Shown here: positions 32,711 through 42,143 of the stretch, piece by piece
Layout of the letters: each line of letters begins with the position of its first letter
Position numbering within the stretch: the stretch's first letter is position 1
Assembly: GCF_013359815.1 (NCBI RefSeq)
Contig: NZ_JABMCF010000036.1
Location: 124,001-188,000, forward strand
DNA length: 64,000 nt
Direction: 5' to 3'
From: Curtobacterium flaccumfaciens
GTDB taxonomy: Bacteria; Actinomycetota; Actinomycetes; Actinomycetales; Microbacteriaceae
Position numbers and translations under genes: made by a program
The notes under the pieces: model-generated
Databases searched by the model: none
The model's input: the letters and a program-made list of their open reading frames with translations, nothing else
Told to the model about the DNA's origin: nothing

Positions 32711-34663
32711 ATGTCCACTCCGACCCAGACCGACCCCCGAGGCGACGACGGAGCGACCTTCGCACCGCCGCCCGAGTTCGTGGCCGACGCGGTCGCCGGC
32801 GAGGACCTCCACCACGCAGCAGCGGCCGACCGCGAGGCGTTCTGGGCCGAGCAGTCCCGCTCCCTGCTCGACTGGCGCACCCCGTTCACGCAGACCCTGG
32901 ACTGGTCAGGCGCCCCGTTCGCGAAGTGGTTCGCCGACGGCACGCTCAACGTCGCCGAGAACTGCCTCGACCGACACGTCCGCGCGGGCAACGGCGACCG
33001 GGTCGCGATCCACTTCGAGGGCGCTCCCGGCGACACGCGCCGGATCACCTACGCCGAGCTGACCGCCGAGGTGCAGCGCGCCGCGAACATGCTCACCGAC
33101 CTCGGCGTGGGCCAGGGCGACCGGGTGGTCGTGTACCTGCCACTCATCCCCGAGGCCGTCGTGACGATGCTCGCCGTCGCCCGCATCGGCGCCGTGCACT
33201 CGGTCGTCTTCGGCGGGTTCAGCGGGGAGAGCCTCCGTGCCCGCATCGAGGACGCCGGCGCGAAGCTCGTCGTCACCGCGGACGGCGGGTGGCGGCGCGG
33301 TGCCGTCTCACCGCTCAAGCCCGCAGTCGACGAAGCACTGACCGGCGAGGGCACCGACACGGTCGAGCACGTCCTGGTCGTCAAGCGCGGCGGCAACGAC
33401 ATCGCCTGGAACGACCGCGACGTCTGGTGGCACGACGAGCTGGCGAAGGCGGCGCCGACCCACGAGGCCCAGGCGTTCCCCGCCGAGACCCCGCTGTTCA
33501 TCCTGTACACCTCGGGCACGACCGGGAAGCCGAAGGGCATCGTGCACACCTCCGGCGGCTACCTGACCCAGGCGGCGTACACGCACAAGAACGTGTTCGA
33601 CATGCACCCGGAGAAGGACGTCTACTGGTGCACCGCCGACATCGGCTGGATCACCGGCCACTCCTACGTCGTCTACGGCCCGCTCGCCAACGGCGTCACC
33701 CAGGTGCTCTACGAGGGCACCCCCGACGAGCCGAAGCCCGGCCGCTGGTGGGACCTCGTCGACGCGTACGGCGTCACCGTCCTCTACACCGCACCCACGG
33801 CGGTCCGTGCGGCGATGAAGGCCGGCCGCGAGATCCCGGAGGCGCGCAGCCTCGAGACCCTCCGCTTGCTCGGCAGCGTCGGCGAACCGATCAACCCCGA
33901 GGCGTGGCAGTGGTACCGCCAGGTCATCGGCCACGACCGCACGCCGATCGTCGACACGTGGTGGCAGACCGAGACCGGCGCGATCATGATCTCCGCGCTG
34001 CCCGGCGTCACGAAGCTCAAGCCCGGCGCCGCGCAGACGCCCCTGCCGGGCATCGTCGCCGAGATCGTCGACGACGACGGCAACCGTGCCGACCCCGGCG
34101 AGAGCGGCTACCTCACGATCACCGAGCCGTGGCCGTCGATGGCCCGCGGAATATGGAACGACCCGGACCGGTTCGTCGAGACGTACTGGTCGCGGTTCCC
34201 CGGCCGCTACTTCGCCGGCGACGGCGCGCGGCTCGACGGGCAGGGCGACATCTGGGTGCAGGGGCGCGTCGACGACGTCATGAACGTCTCGGGACACCGC
34301 CTGTCGACGGCCGAGATCGAGTCCGCCCTGGTCGGCCACGAGGGCGTCGCCGAGGCAGCCGTGGTCGGCGCCGCCGACGAGACCACCGGGCAGGCCGTCG
34401 TCGCCTTCGTCATCCTGACAGCCGAGGCCGCCGCAGACGTCGACCGCGAGACCGCCTCCGCGGAGCTCCGCAACTGGGTCGGCAAGCGGATCGGCGCGAT
34501 CGCGAAGCCGCGCCAGGTCATCATCGTGCCGGAGCTGCCGAAGACACGCTCCGGCAAGATCATGCGGCGGCTGCTCCGCGACGCGGCCGAGGGCCGCCGC
34601 ATCGGCGACACGACGACGCTCGCCGACCCGACGATCATGGCGACCATCGCGGAACTCATGTAG
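32711..34663 (+). CDS. acs: Acetyl-CoA synthetase
   Basis: It activates acetate to acetyl-CoA through acetyl-AMP. The 650-residue protein has the ATP loop YTSGTTGKPKG, ITGHSYVVYGPLANG, WWQTETGA, and the catalytic Lys616 in TRSGKIMRR, the site usually silenced by acetylation in this family. The ATG at 32711 follows AAAGGA by 5 nt. It is preceded by a 646-bp region with the 6C RNA and a 23-bp repeat array. TAGTCT (32572-32577) is a possible -10 box that would place the array in the 5' untranslated leader. A hairpin follows the stop. Confidence 0.96.
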   Translation: MSTPTQTDPRGDDGATFAPPPEFVADAVAGEDLHHAAAADREAFWAEQSRSLLDWRTPFTQTLDWSGAPFAKWFADGTLNVAENCLDRHVRAGNGDRVAIHFEGAPGDTRRITYAELTAEVQRAANMLTDLGVGQGDRVVVYLPLIPEAVVTMLAVARIGAVHSVVFGGFSGESLRARIEDAGAKLVVTADGGWRRGAVSPLKPAVDEALTGEGTDTVEHVLVVKRGGNDIAWNDRDVWWHDELAKAAPTHEAQAFPAETPLFILYTSGTTGKPKGIVHTSGGYLTQAAYTHKNVFDMHPEKDVYWCTADIGWITGHSYVVYGPLANGVTQVLYEGTPDEPKPGRWWDLVDAYGVTVLYTAPTAVRAAMKAGREIPEARSLETLRLLGSVGEPINPEAWQWYRQVIGHDRTPIVDTWWQTETGAIMISALPGVTKLKPGAAQTPLPGIVAEIVDDDGNRADPGESGYLTITEPWPSMARGIWNDPDRFVETYWSRFPGRYFAGDGARLDGQGDIWVQGRVDDVMNVSGHRLSTAEIESALVGHEGVAEAAVVGAADETTGQAVVAFVILTAEAAADVDRETASAELRNWVGKRIGAIAKPRQVIIVPELPKTRSGKIMRRLLRDAAEGRRIGDTTTLADPTIMATIAELM

Positions 34664-34677
34664 TCCCGCCAGACGGA

Positions 34678-34716
34678 AGCAGGGCCTCCAGTCAGATCCG
34701 GACTGGAGGCCCTGCT
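34678..34716. terminator. Hairpin between convergent acs and ridA
   Basis: A perfect 16-bp inverted repeat (AGCAGGGCCTCCAGTC and complement) with a 7-nt loop serves both converging genes. It shares the GCCTCC/GGAGGC core of the larger hairpin family, but the outer bases differ. Confidence 0.7.
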
Positions 34717-34743
34717 CGCGTTCTGCGTTCGGCTGACGGTCCG

Positions 34744-35205
34744 TCAGGCGGTGAGCTCCACCACCAGCTCGACCTCGACCGGTGCGTCCAGCGGGAGCAC
34801 CGCGACGCCCACCGCGCTCCGCGCGTGGACGCCGGCGTCACCGAAGACCTCGCCGACCAGGGTCGATGCCCCGTTCGCGACGCCGGGCTGCCCGGTGAAC
34901 GACGGGTCCGACGCGACGAAGACCGTGACCTTGACGACACGGGCCACGCGGTCGAGCGAACCGGCGACCGACTGCACGGCGGCCAGGGCGTTCAGCGCGG
35001 CCACGCGAGCCTGCGCGGCGGCGGTCTCGGCGTCGACGTCGGTGCCGACCTTGCCGGTCACGGGAAGGGAGCCGTCGACGAACGGCAGCTGCCCCGCCGT
35101 GTAGACGTACTGGCCCGTCACGACGGCGGGCACGTAGGCGGCGACGGGCGCGGCGACCGCGGGGATCGTCAGGCCGAGTTCGGCGAGCCGGTCGGAGACG
35201 CTCAT
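34744..35205 (-). CDS. ridA: RidA family protein
   Basis: RidA/YjgF enzymes hydrolyse reactive enamine/imine intermediates from amino-acid metabolism. The 153-residue protein follows the longer YjgF-like subgroup (VVTGQYVYTAGQLPFVDG; ALNALAAVQSVAGSLDRVARVVKVTVFVAS, cited as LDRVARVVKVTVFVAS). The usual catalytic Arg near the C-terminus is not evident in ARSAVGVAVLPLDAPVEVEL, although Arg in this segment may serve. The ATG at 35205 overlaps the stop of the 52-aa gene upstream (ATGA). Confidence 0.88.
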   Translation of the reverse strand: MSVSDRLAELGLTIPAVAAPVAAYVPAVVTGQYVYTAGQLPFVDGSLPVTGKVGTDVDAETAAAQARVAALNALAAVQSVAGSLDRVARVVKVTVFVASDPSFTGQPGVANGASTLVGEVFGDAGVHARSAVGVAVLPLDAPVEVELVVELTA

Positions 35206-35360
35206 GCGTCGGCCTTGGGGCGCTTCAGGTAGGCGACGAGACCGCCCTCGGGCCCGGTGACGATCTGGACCAGCTCCCAGCCCTCGTCCCCGTAGTTGTT
35301 GAGGATCGCGGTGGTGTTGTGGATCATCAGTGGCGTGGTGAAGTACTCCCAGCGAGTCAT
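35202..35360 (-). CDS. Small DUF4177-like protein
   Basis: The 52-residue product begins MTRWEYFTTPLMIHN and contains GDEGWELVQIVTGPEGG, the compact pattern of DUF4177-like proteins of unknown function. It overlaps ridA by 4 nt and is divergent from the penicillin-binding protein gene with only 50 bp between starts. The same small gene beside ridA and a PBP gene is, to my memory, widespread in actinobacteria. Confidence 0.75.
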   Translation of the reverse strand: MTRWEYFTTPLMIHNTTAILNNYGDEGWELVQIVTGPEGGLVAYLKRPKADA

Positions 35361-35410
35361 GCGGTTCCTTGCCAGCCTTTCAGTCGGGGGTGTCGTTTAG
35401 GCTGCATCCT

Positions 35411-37978
35411 ATGTCTGCCCAGAAGACGTCTGCATCGCGGACCAAGCCCGTCTCAGCAGTCGGCGCCTTCATCGGATTCGTCGGGTTCAGTGCCCTCGCC
35501 GGCCTGCTCGTCACGATCGGGGTCACCCCGGCCATCGCCGTCGCCGGTGTCACCACGACGTCCACCATCGGCGTGTTCGAGTCCCTGCCGGAGTACATCG
35601 AGATCGGGGACCTGCCGCAGCGCAACGAGCTGTACGCGTACTCGGGCGGCAAGTCAGTGCACTTCGCCACCCTGTACGACCAGAACCGCCAAGAGCTGAA
35701 GTTCGACCAGATCAGCGACCAGCTGAAGAACGCGGCGATCGACGGCGAGGACAAGCGCTTCTACGACCACGGCGGCGTCGACATGACGTCGCTCATCCGC
35801 GCCGGTGTGGGCAGCATCGCGGGCGGCCTCGGCGACTCGGGCGGTGGCTCGACGCTGACCATGCAGCTCGTCCGCAACATCAAGATGAACGAAGCCCTGA
35901 ACCTCCCCACCAAGAAGGAGCAGGAGAAGGCCTACAACGAGGCCGTCGAACAGACCATCCCCCGCAAGCTGGAGGAGATGAAGCTCGCGATCGGGCTGGC
36001 GAAGAAGTACTCCAAGAAGGAGATCCTCACCGCCTACCTGAACATCGCCTACTTCGGCGACCAGACCTACGGCGTGCAGGCCGCGGCGCAGCACTACTAC
36101 AACAAGAGCGCGACCGACCTGACCCCGGCCGAGGCCGCGTCGCTCATCGCGATCGTGCAGTACCCCGAGGCGCGCAACCTGTCGAGCCCGAAGAAGTACG
36201 ACGCCAACGTCGCCCGACGCAACGTCGTGCTCCGTTCGATGTACGACCAGAAGAACCTCACCGAGGCCGAGTACCGAACGGCTCGCCAGTCGAAGCCGGC
36301 GGACTACGTGCACCTGACGCAGCCGTCGCAGGGCTGCCGCGCCTCGGTCGGCGACGGGTCGCAGTTCTTCTGCGACTACGCCAAGAAGGTCGTGCTCGAG
36401 ATGTCGCAGCTCGGCTCGTCGCAGAAGGCTCGCGACACCGCGTGGCGGAACGGCGGCTACAAGATCCAGACGACGCTGAACATCGACCTGAACGCCGAGC
36501 AGAAGCGTCTCGTCAACACGTACGACAACAAGGCCGAGACGAACCTGGCCCTGGGCGCAACGCTGAACTCGATCGAGGCAGGCTCCGGCCGCATCGTCAC
36601 GATGGCACAGAACAAGGACTTCGACGAGTCGTTGAAGTCCGCGCCGACATCGACGTCCCTGAACTACAGCGTCGACGAGAAGTACGGCAGCGCCAAGGGG
36701 TTCCAGACCGGCTCGACGTACAAGCTCTTCACCCTGCTCGCGTGGCTGCAGGCCGGGCACGGGCTGAACGAGGTCGTCAGTGGCGCGCCGCGTGACATGT
36801 CGACGGGGTGGACCCAGTGCGGCCAGCCGTACTACGTCGGAGGCGGATACCGGCCGAAGAACGACAGTCCCGGCGAGAGCGGCAACTACACCGTCGCCGC
36901 GGCGACGGCGCAGTCCATCAACCTGGCGTTCCTCAACATGGCGCAGAAGCTCGACCTCTGCGACATCAAGAAGGTCGCCGAATCCCTCGGCGTCCACCGT
37001 GCGGACGGCGGGGAGCTCCTCTCCAACCCGTCGTCGGTCCTCGGTATCAACGAGATCGCGCCCATGACGATGGCCGCCGCGTACGCCGCCGTCGCGAACA
37101 ACGGCATCTACTGCAAGCCGATCGCCATCGACCAGATCACCTCGCCCTCCGGCAAGAAGCTCGGCGGCCAGACCAAGGACTGCAAGCAGGCGATCGATCC
37201 CGAGGTCGCCCACGCTGCCGTCTACGCCATGAAGGGCACGATCGCTGGCGGCACCGCTCGCGGCGCGCAGACCCCGGACGGCATGCAGCTCTTCGGCAAG
37301 ACGGGTACGACCGACGACGGCAACCAGATCTGGCTGGTCGGCTCGAGCTCGCGCGTCGCCACCGCCTACTGGCAGGGCAACACCGACGGCAAGCTCACCA
37401 ACCTCCGCAACTTCAGCAACGGGGTGAGCGGCACGTACGCCGCCAGCCGTGCGGACGTGTGGCGGCAGGCGCAGACGCCGGTCAACGCGATCTACCCCGC
37501 CGGTCCGTTCACCGACCCGAACAGCTCGGCGCTCCGCGGCAACGCCAAGGCACTGCCGAACCTGCAGGGCAAGACGGCTGACGAAGCCCGCGCGGCGATC
37601 TCGGGCGCCGGGTTCACCTACGTCGACGGTGGGGCGCGCCCCGGCCCGGGCAACCCCGGCTCCGTGACCTCGACATCCCCGGCGGCGGGTGCGCTCCTGT
37701 CCTCGGGCTCGAGCGTCACCGTCTACACGTCAGACGGCACGCAGGCGACCGTTCCGGAGATCGGCGGCGACTCCCTCGGGGACGCCCGCTCGGCCCTGAA
37801 CGATGCCGGGTTCACGAGCGTCAACCTCGCCGACAGCTACGCCAAGGGCGGCGGTGGCAAGACCTGCAAGGTCGCCGCGGTCGAGCCGGCGATCAACGCC
37901 ACGGCGAACAAGAACGACAACGTGACGATCCAGCTCTACGGCGACAAGAACGGCAAGGCGCCCAAGGACTGCAAGTGA
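35411..37978 (+). CDS. Class A penicillin-binding protein with PASTA domains
   Basis: This 855-residue bifunctional enzyme makes and cross-links peptidoglycan. It has one membrane anchor (about 17-45), a glycosyltransferase domain (IDGEDKRFYDHGGVD; GGSTLTMQLVRN), and a transpeptidase domain with active Ser in TGSTYKLF, SxN in TAQSINLAF and KTG in FGKTGTTDDG. Two PASTA modules close the protein (from LPNLQGKTADEA and VPEIGGDSLGDA). TAGGCT (35398-35403) lies 7 nt before the ATG at 35411, so the transcript is probably leaderless; an earlier in-frame Met is unlikely. It overlaps the next gene by 4 nt. Confidence 0.95.
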   Translation: MSAQKTSASRTKPVSAVGAFIGFVGFSALAGLLVTIGVTPAIAVAGVTTTSTIGVFESLPEYIEIGDLPQRNELYAYSGGKSVHFATLYDQNRQELKFDQISDQLKNAAIDGEDKRFYDHGGVDMTSLIRAGVGSIAGGLGDSGGGSTLTMQLVRNIKMNEALNLPTKKEQEKAYNEAVEQTIPRKLEEMKLAIGLAKKYSKKEILTAYLNIAYFGDQTYGVQAAAQHYYNKSATDLTPAEAASLIAIVQYPEARNLSSPKKYDANVARRNVVLRSMYDQKNLTEAEYRTARQSKPADYVHLTQPSQGCRASVGDGSQFFCDYAKKVVLEMSQLGSSQKARDTAWRNGGYKIQTTLNIDLNAEQKRLVNTYDNKAETNLALGATLNSIEAGSGRIVTMAQNKDFDESLKSAPTSTSLNYSVDEKYGSAKGFQTGSTYKLFTLLAWLQAGHGLNEVVSGAPRDMSTGWTQCGQPYYVGGGYRPKNDSPGESGNYTVAAATAQSINLAFLNMAQKLDLCDIKKVAESLGVHRADGGELLSNPSSVLGINEIAPMTMAAAYAAVANNGIYCKPIAIDQITSPSGKKLGGQTKDCKQAIDPEVAHAAVYAMKGTIAGGTARGAQTPDGMQLFGKTGTTDDGNQIWLVGSSSRVATAYWQGNTDGKLTNLRNFSNGVSGTYAASRADVWRQAQTPVNAIYPAGPFTDPNSSALRGNAKALPNLQGKTADEARAAISGAGFTYVDGGARPGPGNPGSVTSTSPAAGALLSSGSSVTVYTSDGTQATVPEIGGDSLGDARSALNDAGFTSVNLADSYAKGGGGKTCKVAAVEPAINATANKNDNVTIQLYGDKNGKAPKDCK

Positions 37979-38931
37979 CCCGCGGTCGCACCGCACTCGG
38001 TGTCCTCGCTGCCGGCGCGGCCATCGGAGCTGCTTCGGCAGCGTGGGGCTCGCTCGTCGAGCGTCGTCGCTTCAGGATCCGGTGGGAGACTGTCCCGGTG
38101 CTCCCGCCGGGATCCCGTGACGTCACCGTCCTGCACCTCTCCGACATCCACATGGCCCCGTGGCAGGCCGACAAGCAGCAGTGGCTGCGCGACCTGAGCC
38201 TGGTCGAACCGGACTTCATCGTGAACACCGGGGACAACCTCGGCCACGCGACCGCGAACGCTGCTGTTGAGTACGCGCTCGAGCCGTTCCGCGGGGTGCC
38301 CGGTGTGTTCGCCTACGGGTCGAACGACTTCTTCGGGCCCTCCCCGCGCAACCCGCTCAAGTACTTCTCGGGGCCGAGCCGGATGCACAAGGCTGCGGAG
38401 CCCGTCGGTCTCGACATCGACCGGCAGACGGCGTTCTTCGAGTCGCTCGGCTGGCTCGACCTCAACGACCAGGCGCACGCGATCGAACTCCGCGGCTCCC
38501 GGTTCGAGCTGTTCGGCACCTCGGACGCGCATCGCGACTGGGACCGCCTCGACCTGCTCCCCACCAACGTCGACGAGATGCGCAGCGACGTGCCGTGGTC
38601 CGAGGACGAGGACGGCCCCGCTCCGGTCGCGATCGGTGTCACGCACGCGCCGTACCGTCGCGTGCTCGATGCCTTCGTGACCCAGGGTGCCGACATCATC
38701 TTCGCCGGGCACACCCACGGCGGTCAGGTGGCGGTCCCCGGGGTCGGCGCGCTCGTCACGAACAGCGACCTCCCCCGCCGGTACGCGAGCGGGTTGCACA
38801 AGTGGGAGCACCGCAACCACTGGTCGTGGCTCGAGGTCTCGGCCGGTCTCGGCACCTCGATCTACGCGCCCGTCCGGTTCGCCTGCCGGCCCGAGGCCGT
38901 CGTGGTCACCCTGACCGCACGGGCTTCCTGA
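37975..38931 (+). CDS. Membrane-anchored metallophosphoesterase
   Basis: The 318-residue protein has a weak N-terminal anchor (ALGVLAAGAAIGAASAAWG) and a calcineurin-like fold with metal motifs HLSDIHMAP, VNTGDNLG, GSNDFFGP (the GNHD position has become GSND), GVTHAPY and FAGHTHGGQ. It resembles YkuE-type phosphohydrolases that act on membrane or cell-wall substrates. The GTG at 37975 overlaps the PBP stop (GTGA). This pairing with a PBP is common in actinobacteria and suggests an envelope role. Confidence 0.9.
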   Translation: MTRGRTALGVLAAGAAIGAASAAWGSLVERRRFRIRWETVPVLPPGSRDVTVLHLSDIHMAPWQADKQQWLRDLSLVEPDFIVNTGDNLGHATANAAVEYALEPFRGVPGVFAYGSNDFFGPSPRNPLKYFSGPSRMHKAAEPVGLDIDRQTAFFESLGWLDLNDQAHAIELRGSRFELFGTSDAHRDWDRLDLLPTNVDEMRSDVPWSEDEDGPAPVAIGVTHAPYRRVLDAFVTQGADIIFAGHTHGGQVAVPGVGALVTNSDLPRRYASGLHKWEHRNHWSWLEVSAGLGTSIYAPVRFACRPEAVVVTLTARAS

Positions 38932-39024
38932 GCCGACGCGCCCGGGAGTTCACCGGATGGTCGTGAGCATCCCCGATCATCGGATAGTATTGTCTGGTTG
39001 CTCCGGTACGGAGTGATCACACCA

Positions 39025-39099
<75 letters not shown>

Positions 39100-39120
39100 A
39101 CTGTGTTGAGACAGTACGAA

Positions 39121-39152
39121 GAAGGCCCTGGTTCTCCGGAACCAGGGCCTTC
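39121..39152 (+). terminator. Terminator of tRNA-Pro
   Basis: Perfect 14-bp arms (GAAGGCCCTGGTTC and complement) with loop TCCG, followed by TGCTTTCC, lie 22 bp after the tRNA. Confidence 0.85.
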
Positions 39153-39255
39153 TGCTTTCCCCGGGTGCATCTCGGCCGCCCGATGGGTCGCACGACCCAG
39201 TCAGCCGGTCCCCGCCCCATCGCGAGCAGCCCCTCCCGCTACGCTCGCAAGCGCC

Positions 39256-40281
39256 ATGCAGAACGACCATCCCCTCGCCGCCGTGCTCGTCGCGATCGCC
39301 GCCGAGTTCCCCGACATCGCGGACGACCCGGCCCTGGCGCAGAGCCTGACCGAGAACGTCTCGTCGATGATCGCCGAGGCCCACGAGCGCTACGCCGCAG
39401 GGACCGACGGCAGCGTCGTGAGCCACGCGTTCCTCGACCCCGAGCACCTGGCGACCGGCAGTCTGCACGCCGAGCACGCCCAGCACCCGGCCGGCGCCAT
39501 GCTCGCGGCGGAGATGCTGTTCGACGCCTACCTGCCGGTCTTCGTCGACGAGGTCGGCGCGGCGTCCACCGCCGAGGTCCTGCGCGCCACCAGGGCCCTG
39601 CACGCCGGCATCTGGAGCCGGTTCCCGGCCGGGGCGGTCGCGTACACGGAGGCACTACGCCAACGCCTCACCACGGCGCACCTGGACTCCCGGACGCAGA
39701 TCGCGCGTGACCTCCACGACCGCGTCGCCCACGGCATCCTCGCCGGGCTGCAGCGCCTCGACCTCGTCCTGCTGACGGATCCACCGGCGGACGAACGAGC
39801 CTGTCAGCTCGACGACGCAGCGCGGTTGCTCCGGAGCGCACTCGGCGACGTCCAGGACCTCGCAGTGAGCCTGCACGCCCGGGTCGGGGACGCCCTGCTC
39901 GACGACGCGCTCCGACGGCACGTGCGCGATCTGTTCCCCGACGACGACCTCCTGTCCATCGAGTCGACGGGTGTGGCCGGTCCCCTGCCGAACTGGCAGG
40001 CCGAGGAAGCGCTGACGATCCTGCTCGAAGCGCTCACGAACCGCAGCAAGCACGCTCCCGGTTCGACGGCTTCGGTGCGCTTCCTCTGGTCACCCGCAGC
40101 ACTGGTGGTGACGGTCGCCGATGACGGACCGGGGTTCGACGTGCAGAGCGACGCCGACGGCCGACTCGGCCAGCAGACCATGCGCGAGCGGGCAGGCGTT
40201 ATCGGAGCACGGTTTGAGGTAGAGAGTGCACCCGGTTCCGGCACGACCGTCCGACTGACCATCCCGAGGGGCACCCTGTGA
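39256..40281 (+). CDS. Soluble sensor histidine kinase (HisKA_3/NarL-associated type)
   Basis: The 341-residue protein has no membrane segment. Residues 1-140 are an unassigned helical N-terminal domain (YAAGTDGSVVSHAFLDPEHL). Then come the dimerisation/phosphoacceptor helix QIARDLHDRVAHGILAGLQ with the His in LHD and an HATPase domain (LLEALTNRSKHAPGS; VADDGPGFDV; GQQTMRERAGVIG). It should phosphorylate the response regulator whose GTG overlaps its stop. The ATG at 39256 starts the conserved protein; the open frame upstream runs into tRNA-Pro. The signal is presumably cytoplasmic. Confidence 0.88.
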   Translation: MQNDHPLAAVLVAIAAEFPDIADDPALAQSLTENVSSMIAEAHERYAAGTDGSVVSHAFLDPEHLATGSLHAEHAQHPAGAMLAAEMLFDAYLPVFVDEVGAASTAEVLRATRALHAGIWSRFPAGAVAYTEALRQRLTTAHLDSRTQIARDLHDRVAHGILAGLQRLDLVLLTDPPADERACQLDDAARLLRSALGDVQDLAVSLHARVGDALLDDALRRHVRDLFPDDDLLSIESTGVAGPLPNWQAEEALTILLEALTNRSKHAPGSTASVRFLWSPAALVVTVADDGPGFDVQSDADGRLGQQTMRERAGVIGARFEVESAPGSGTTVRLTIPRGTL

Positions 40282-40895
40282 CCGTCACCCACGTCGCCAT
40301 CGTCGACGACCACCGGCTCTTCCGCGAAGGACTCGCCACGATCCTGGCCGCGGTCCCCACGATCCGCGTCGTGGCGCACGGCGAACGACCGTCGGAGGTG
40401 CTCGACTCCCCCGAGGCCGCCGCGATCGACGTCCTGCTGCTCGACGTGGAGCTGGACGGCCCGCCGGCACGGACGACGATCGCCACGGTCCGCCGGACCC
40501 GCCCGGACATCCGGGTGGTGGTGCTCACGATGCACCGGGATGCCGTCCTCCGCCGGACCCTGCTCGATGCCGGCGCGGTCGACTTCGTCACGAAGGACAC
40601 CCCGAGCCGCGAACTCGTCGACCGGATCGCCCGGGCAGCCCACGCCGATGCGGCACCCGTCACGTTCCCCGTCGACCTGGTGACCGAGGCCCGAGCAGGC
40701 TCACCGTTGAGCGACCGCGAGCTCGAGGTCCTGCGACTCCTCGCCGCCGCGCGCACCAACGCCGAGATCGCCGCCGACCTGCAGCTCGCGATCGGCACCG
40801 TCAAGCGGCACGTCTACAACGTCTTCCGCAAGCTGGACGTCGGTTCCCGCGTCGGGGCGGTCGCTGCAGCCACGCGCCTGGGCCTGCTCAGCTGA
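40278..40895 (+). CDS. NarL/LuxR-type response regulator
   Basis: The 205-residue protein has a receiver domain (VAIVDDHRLFREGLATIL; phosphoacceptor Asp in LLLDVELDG; Lys in FVTKDTPS) and a LuxR HTH (LSDRELEVLRLLAAARTNAE; LQLAIGTVKRHVYNVFRKL). It is translationally coupled to the kinase (GTGA overlap). No target gene is adjacent; the locus ends in a 59-nt palindromic terminator. Confidence 0.92.
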   Translation: MTVTHVAIVDDHRLFREGLATILAAVPTIRVVAHGERPSEVLDSPEAAAIDVLLLDVELDGPPARTTIATVRRTRPDIRVVVLTMHRDAVLRRTLLDAGAVDFVTKDTPSRELVDRIARAAHADAAPVTFPVDLVTEARAGSPLSDRELEVLRLLAAARTNAEIAADLQLAIGTVKRHVYNVFRKLDVGSRVGAVAAATRLGLLS

Positions 40896-40907
40896 AGCGC
40901 CACGGAA

Positions 40908-40966
40908 CTTCGTGAGCAGCAATGGTCGGGTGCCCAGTGGACACCCGACCATTCCTGCTCACGAAG
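40908..40966. terminator. 59-nt palindrome between convergent genes
   Basis: Arms CTTCGTGAGCAG and AATGGTCGGGTG pair with their complements through a single C-C mismatch around a 9-nt loop. It starts 13 bp after the response regulator stop and ends 4 bp before the stop of the LLM gene, so it can terminate both. Its sequence is unrelated to the GGACGGGAGGC family. Confidence 0.75.
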
Positions 40967-40970
40967 CGAC

Positions 40971-42014
40971 CTAGACGGAGACCGACGCACCCGCGGGCAC
41001 GAGCTTGCCGGCCGCGTGCAGCCCGGCCACGACGTCGAGCGCCTGGTGCCGGTACCGTGCCTGCGCGGCACCGGGCGAGACGATCACGCCGTTCGCCCCG
41101 GTCGACGCCACGAGTGCGTTGATCTTCTCCGCGACCTGCTCGGCGTTGCCGTAGGCCTGACGCTCGGTGCGGGCCGCGATGAACCGACGCTCGAGGTCGT
41201 TGAACTCGTACGCGCGCGCCTCGTCCATCGACACCGGCTCGGGCTTCCGGCCCGAGCGCATCCGGATGAAGGAGATCATGCCCGGTGCGCTCTGCTCGTC
41301 GATGACGGCGGGGTCCTCGTCGGTGACGACCTGCACACCGATCAGCGCGTTCGGCGTCTGGCGGAAGCGCGACGGACGGAACGAATCGCGGTACAGGGCG
41401 AGTGCCGCCTCGGTGTTGTCCGACGCGAAGTGGTGGGCGAAGGCGAACGAGATGCCGAGCGCACCGGCGACCTGGGCGCTGTAGCCGGAGGACCCGAGCA
41501 GCCAGAACTCCGGCACGTCGCCGTAGCCCGGAACGGCGCGGATGCCGGCGAGCGGGTTCTCCGCGCCCATGCCGGTGAAGAACCCGATCAGGTCGGCCAG
41601 GCGGTCCGGGAAGTCGTCGACGTCGAGTCGGTCGGTGCGGCGGAGGGCCATCGCCGTCGCGCCGTCGGTGCCGGGAGCGCGCCCCAGCCCGAGGTCGACC
41701 CGGTCGCCGTACAGCGCACGGAGGGTGCCGAACTGCTCGGCGACGACGAGGGGCGCGTGGTTGGGCAGCATGACCCCACCGGATCCGATGCGGATGGTCG
41801 AGGTGGCCGCGCCCACGGCGCTCAGCAGCACCGCCGGGGCCGAGGAGGTGATGCCCGGCATCCCGTGGTGCTCGGCGACCCAGAACCGCTCGTACCCGAG
41901 CTGCTCGGCGTGCACGGCCATGTCGATGGACCCCTGCAGGGCCTCGGTGTTGGACTGGCCGTACTCGCGGGTGGCCAGGTCGAGGACGGACAGGTGCAGG
42001 GTGTCGTCGGTCAT
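40971..42014 (-). CDS. LLM-class flavin-dependent oxidoreductase
   Basis: This 347-residue protein has the bacterial luciferase-like fold ([60 protein letters not shown], cited as [27 protein letters not shown]). It belongs to the YhbW/alkanal monooxygenase-like subgroup that uses FMN or F420; the cofactor and substrate are not certain. The ATG at 42014 gives [13 protein letters not shown] family hairpin (42059-42106) separates it from tdk. Confidence 0.88.
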   Translation of the reverse strand: MTDDTLHLSVLDLATREYGQSNTEALQGSIDMAVHAEQLGYERFWVAEHHGMPGITSSAPAVLLSAVGAATSTIRIGSGGVMLPNHAPLVVAEQFGTLRALYGDRVDLGLGRAPGTDGATAMALRRTDRLDVDDFPDRLADLIGFFTGMGAENPLAGIRAVPGYGDVPEFWLLGSSGYSAQVAGALGISFAFAHHFASDNTEAALALYRDSFRPSRFRQTPNALIGVQVVTDEDPAVIDEQSAPGMISFIRMRSGRKPEPVSMDEARAYEFNDLERRFIAARTERQAYGNAEQVAEKINALVASTGANGVIVSPGAAQARYRHQALDVVAGLHAAGKLVPAGASVSV

Positions 42015-42058
42015 GTGGTCACCAACGCGCGTCGACGCACGTGCATTCCTGTGCACGC

Positions 42059-42106
42059 GACGGACTGGAGGCCCGTGGCGGCGCCGCCACGAGCCTCCAG
42101 TCCGTC
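42059..42106. terminator. Long GC-rich hairpin, family member 4
   Basis: A 48-nt palindrome with arms beginning GACGGACTGGAGGCCCGTGG and one mismatched pair lies downstream of tdk. Compared with the 8388 and 14738 copies, the G of CGGGAGG is T here and is matched by A on the other arm. Confidence 0.75.
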
Positions 42107-42143
42107 TGCTGGGTGCGGACCGGACGCACGCCGGCACGAGCGG

